DNA from: Gnetum montanum
Taxonomy: Eukaryota; Streptophyta; Gnetopsida; Gnetales; Gnetaceae
DNA length: 32,755 nucleotides
Direction of reading: 5' to 3'
NCBI GenBank assembly: GCA_015680685.1
Contig: MNCI01036469.1
Span: 84,663-117,417, forward strand
Each line of letters begins with the position of its first letter. Position 1 is the stretch's first letter. Both the position numbers and the translations under genes were made by a program. Under the pieces are notes generated by a model. It did no database searches and had not been told where the DNA came from. It was given only the letters and a program-made list of their open reading frames with translations. This document shows positions 29,060-32,755 of the stretch, in pieces.

Positions 29060-29140
29060 CAAGAAGATGATGATGATGATGACTTGTTAAAGTGTGGTAA
29101 GAAGGGATACTATGTAGCAAAGTATAGAGCTTTGTATGAT
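29060..29140 (+). pseudogene. Zinc knuckle-like gag remnant after an acidic run
   Basis: One plus-strand frame gives QEDDDDDDLLKCGKKGYYVAKYR in short pieces: an acidic run, then a segment matching the CCHC knuckle pattern C-F-K-C-G-K-x-G-H-Y-x-x-x-C. Three of the four metal ligands are changed (L, Y, Y), and the two Y changes are explainable by single transitions. The acidic run comes from a (GAT)n repeat, so the frame could be fortuitous. Confidence 0.33.
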
Positions 29141-29409
29141 AGATCAAGAAGAGAGTGTTTGGGGATTCAAAATTTCAAATGGCTAGACATTATTGCTAGC
29201 TTCATTAGTCACCTTTATTGGCTTCTTCATTAGGTTAAGCCCATCATTGCATAAATCATTTCATCATCTATTTTTTTCACTTCACTCAAAAAGTGGCAAA
29301 GTAATTGTAAATTCTTCATTTTATGTTCAAATAAATATGCACCATCTTAGTCCTTTATCCTCACCTAAGGAATCCAAAATCAAAATAGTGCTAGAACTTA
29401 AAAAAAAAT
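29141..29409. other. Unassigned sequence
   Basis: Short reading frames without a recognisable domain. Confidence 0.5.
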
Positions 29410-29640
29410 GAGTTTCAAGATCCAATGTCAAAATCAACACCAATGTCAATTTTGGTGTTGCATCCACTTATTCAAACTTGATGTCATAATCAATGCCAAC
29501 ATCAACTTTGATTTTGCTTTTGTTTTATCTTTAAAATTAATGTCAAAATCTATAGTAATATCAACTTAGACATTTATTATACATCTTATTCAAACTTAAT
29601 ACCAAAAGCAATGCCTACATCAACTTTGGCATTAATTTGT
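29410..29640 (+). repeat. Degenerate direct repeats with AATGTCAAAATCAAC motif
   Basis: The phrase TTCAAACTTGATGTCATAA with the following AATGCCAACATCAACTTTG (from about 29470) recurs from about 29590 as TTCAAACTTAATACC with AATGCCTACATCAACTTTG, a spacing of roughly 119 bases. Weaker copies lie between. No function is inferred. Confidence 0.6.
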
Positions 29641-29933
29641 ATAACACCCATCCATTGGGAAAAAGAGCTAACACCTAAAGCCCCCAAAACATTGGTTGAA
29701 AAATGCAAGGATAATTTTTTTAACCGTAATTATACCAACATTGAAATTAATCATTTCGAAATAAAAAGTAAACTATAAACAAAAAAAAATGTATAATGCA
29801 AAAAACCCAACGATCTAGTAGGAAGAGAATGTTGATATGACAATTAACATCTCTTGATATACACTATGTATCCAAAGAGAAATAAAAATGTAAAAGCAAC
29901 TAAGCTTGAAATTATATCTATAACATTCTAGTT

Positions 29934-30037
29934 TAGCTACAAGTAAATTAACTCAACCAATTCACCTTAGCAATCTTAAATTATGTAGTTACAAGTAAAT
30001 TAACTCAACCAATTCACCTTAACAATCTTAAATTATG
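29934..30037 (+). repeat. 52-bp tandem duplication
   Basis: Copies at 29934-29985 and 29986-30037 differ at only two positions (C/T and G/A). They begin TAGCTACAAGTAAATTAACT. Confidence 0.92.
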
Positions 30038-32209
30038 CATAGCCAAACACAATCAAATAATTTGCAATAGAAGAAAACTATAGCATCCATGTTGCTTTGT
30101 TTCTTGGAATAGTGCTACAAAAGCCTAAAATTTCCTATACAAGATATACATTGGCCAAAAGTTGAAATCTATCATAGAACATCACATTCCAATTCTTCCA
30201 ACACATTGCTTGCATCTTAGATTATCTGATAGAATGGATACAAATTTCTCTCATGATATGAGTGGTTTGGACATTTTCACATTGAAATAATAATCAAAGA
30301 AAATAATTTTTAGGTTTTCAAAATAGAGATCAATGCTATTTAATTTGTACAAAACATGATATTTGGGTTTCAATTTTAACCAATACTAATTTTATGAAAT
30401 AAAAGATAATCATGAAAAAATAGCCATAGTAAGCAATATGTGCAAGATTTTTCTAACACAATGCATAGATTTTTTTTCTTTTTTCTATTTAAAAATTAAA
30501 CTTTTACTTTTCTCAAACCATAATAATGTATCTAATTCTGTTCATCAAACAAATGGCCATAAGCAACATATAAATCCCTAATCTCATATATATTCAATGG
30601 CATAATGATATTTTCTATTTTTCTAGTAATCCTCACAATAAAAAATAATTCCAATTTAACTTTTCTAAGATAAATATTATGAGGCATACCACTAAAATTT
30701 AATCACACTATCTGATATTTGACTACTAACAAATAGAGAAATCATTAACATAATAACCATAAATTAACATCCTAGATTTTTTCCTATTCCATTAGACTCA
30801 TATAAAGATATTAAAATATAAAGATTCAAATCCAAGGATTAAGCATTGAAAGAGGTTATTAAATCAATTCCAGAAAAAAAAACCAAGAATTCAACAACTC
30901 TTTAAATTTTAGAAACCCACAAACTAGACATGAGCCCAAGGATTCTTTCACTTTTTTCCAATGGTACCAATCCTTGTATCAAGGATTCTTGGCTTTTGTT
31001 GGAAAATATTTATGCCAAAAATGCCCAAAATTATTATGGGTGTTTTTGAAGTATAGAAATAACTCATTTCCAAGTCATTTAGGTCTAAGAGTGTTGAGGA
31101 TAGGCTAAGAGGTCCAATAAAAAAATTAAGGATTCAACAATACAAGATCTCAATAACAATCTTGTCAATGCATAAAAAGATACTCAAACCAAAGAAAGGA
31201 GAAAAGAAGATGAGTTAAGATAATCAACCATTACTGTTCATCACTAAAGCATAGTAATGAAGGATCATCCTACCTTCTTGCTTATTTTTTTTGCTTACTA
31301 AAAGTAATTTATTACTATGTTGGATTGCTACTTAGCTTTGATTTTCCTTCATTCTGTTGATTTTTGTAGTAACCGAGGTTTTCTTTTGTTGTTGTTCTTT
31401 ATTTTTTTTAGACCCAAATTTTTTTATATTGTCTTCCATAGTAGCCACAATCTTCTTTTGTTGCTTTCTTTTTTCTTCAGCCACACTCCCTTGTAGTTGT
31501 GCTCTCCATCTTTCTCTATATGCCTCCCTTTATTCTACTTGTGGAATTCAAGAGATAATGAGTTGTTTCTTGTACCTAATTCTTTCTTGAAAACTATTCA
31601 TTCTAGTCTTGTCAATATTTTTCTCCAAAAAAAAAGCTTTTTTATAACTTCAATTCTTTTCATAATTACTATTAAAAATTAATTAATAATATATTCTAAT
31701 AGGTTGTAGGTTTAATTTTCAGATTTGCAACTTCCAACATTTTAGAATTCTAATTTTCCCATATCTCAGGTTCAATTCATCTTGGTTTAACATAACATAA
31801 AATTAACAATTATAAAACATTCAAACATAATATCCATCTTTCTTTGTTTTTTTATCTTAATAAGATATCATCTCTAAAGATACCATAAATATGCAACTAT
31901 GCTTCATTTTACAACAACATCCCTTCTTCTAAATCATGTCATAAGATGCAAAGAATAAGGTTTCAAAGTAAAATACCCTCTCTTTCAAGCCATCAAGGAT
32001 GCAAAAATTTTTACTTTATGTTCATAACTTCTTATTGCATTGTCTTGTGATGACTGTAAAAGTTGTATTAAGTTTTCTTGCCAAACAAGGGTATTAATGC
32101 CTTCACTTCGTAGCTAAAAACTAATATAAATTGGTACAACTAAGACACATGTATGATATCAATGTACATTCTTTTTTTAACTCTACATGTGATTTTACAA
32201 TAATATATT
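30038..32209. other. Unassigned AT-rich intergenic sequence
   Basis: No gene, RNA or element recognised on either strand. Pyrimidine-rich stretches at 31260-31600 produce chance open frames of Phe/Leu/Ser-rich composition (31357-31590, 31497-31682). Confidence 0.6.
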
Positions 32210-32755
32210 TGTTGGCGACCGTTTGGGACGCGACCGCCAATGAGTGTCCTCGAATAGGATTTAGGTGCCTGCTGGTCTCTGGCAACACCAAGGCCCAGAT
32301 ACCTCCAAATAAACTCAGTAGTTAATGTGAGTATGTGTGTGTGTTGTTGCGGCATGCGGTTGTGTGAAATGTAACGATTGCGTTGTGTGTAAACTACAAA
32401 TGACTTACTTTAAAGAGATTCAGCCAACTTTGCCAAGTACTGTGAGTTGTTGAGAGTTTCCTATTTTGTTCAACTGCCTAGTCGATGCGGTCCTTATAAT
32501 ACCTACTTGTAACAAATAAAATTTTGTTAAAACATTTGAGCACAACTCTGAAAATTTACTCCTAATTTTACCCAGAGAAAGAGATAGTTCCACAAGAAAA
32601 CTAGAAATAGAGCAAGATTCGATGGAAATAGATAGAAAAAAAAAACAGATTTGTGTAGACCTCAAATATTTTAACACGGTAAAATGACATGAGTAAACAC
32701 TTCGCAATAAAGCTATCCCAAATTCAATATCTACGAATTGTTCAAACTTCCAAGG
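32210..32755. other. CpG-rich segment, possibly the end of a younger inserted element
   Basis: The sequence changes abruptly at about 32213 from CpG-poor AT-rich DNA to TGTTGGCGACCG...GCGACCGCCAA, an imperfect inverted motif with many CpG. CpG remains relatively frequent to the right edge (GATGCGGTCC, GCGGCATGCGG). The TG start would suit an LTR read from left to right. A host-gene promoter or untranslated region is an alternative. No coding domain is visible in the reading frames at 32140-32355 or 32420-32707. Confidence 0.35.

Overview
The window looks like intergenic DNA from a large, repeat-rich seed-plant nuclear genome. It is strongly AT-rich and CpG-depleted over most of its length. 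It holds decayed plant LTR retrotransposons, an RTE-type LINE and tRNA-like repeats. I found no intact host gene, rRNA gene, functional tRNA gene, operon-like block or CRISPR array. A gymnosperm or another giant genome would fit the layering of old, slowly decaying elements, but the sequence does not prove the species.

Layout. (a) 1-463 is part of a CpG-rich, apparently young LTR on the minus strand. It abuts a much older minus-strand Ty3/gypsy element of the Athila/Tat type: protease remnant (464-845), gag remnant (about 1980-3366), decayed primer-binding site (3481-3499) and decayed 5' LTR (3500 to about 4390). (b) 4391-11600 is mostly unassigned AT-rich DNA. It contains a cluster of tRNA-like repeats (7538-8135), a possible L1 3' tail (9005-9250), a tiny RTE LINE 3' end (10470-10544) and short tandem duplications. 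(c) About 11600-17765 is an old minus-strand Ty1/copia element. Diverged terminal repeats enclose gag and pre-integrase/integrase remnants. A probable solo LTR (about 12480-13950) sits in its left terminal repeat. A clear solo LTR with target-site duplication GTTAC (14955-15915) splits its coding region. (d) 18318-26375 is a nested pair. A 5'-truncated RTE LINE, flanked by a 16-bp target duplication with 14 matches, is split inside its reverse transcriptase by a complete 6931-bp LTR element (18521-25451) with the 5-bp target duplication CATCT. (e) 26376-32755 is unassigned DNA with tandem repeats, one more tRNA-like repeat, a possible zinc-knuckle remnant and a CpG-rich segment near the right edge.

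The 18521-25451 element is the centrepiece. It has two 796/797-bp LTRs, a primer-binding site one mismatch from the 3' end of plant tRNA-Asp, and a single-frame gag-type reading frame of about 775 codons broken only by stop codons. It has no protease, reverse transcriptase, RNase H or integrase that I can see. A second degraded reading frame lies near its 3' end, and between the two is a promoter-like cassette that resembles the LTR promoters of its relatives. It therefore looks like a non-autonomous, gag-carrying element. Four LTRs or LTR pairs in this window share TGATGAG...CTCATCA termini, or recognisable decayed versions. Upstream of their TATA boxes they carry family-specific palindrome arrays or remnants of them.
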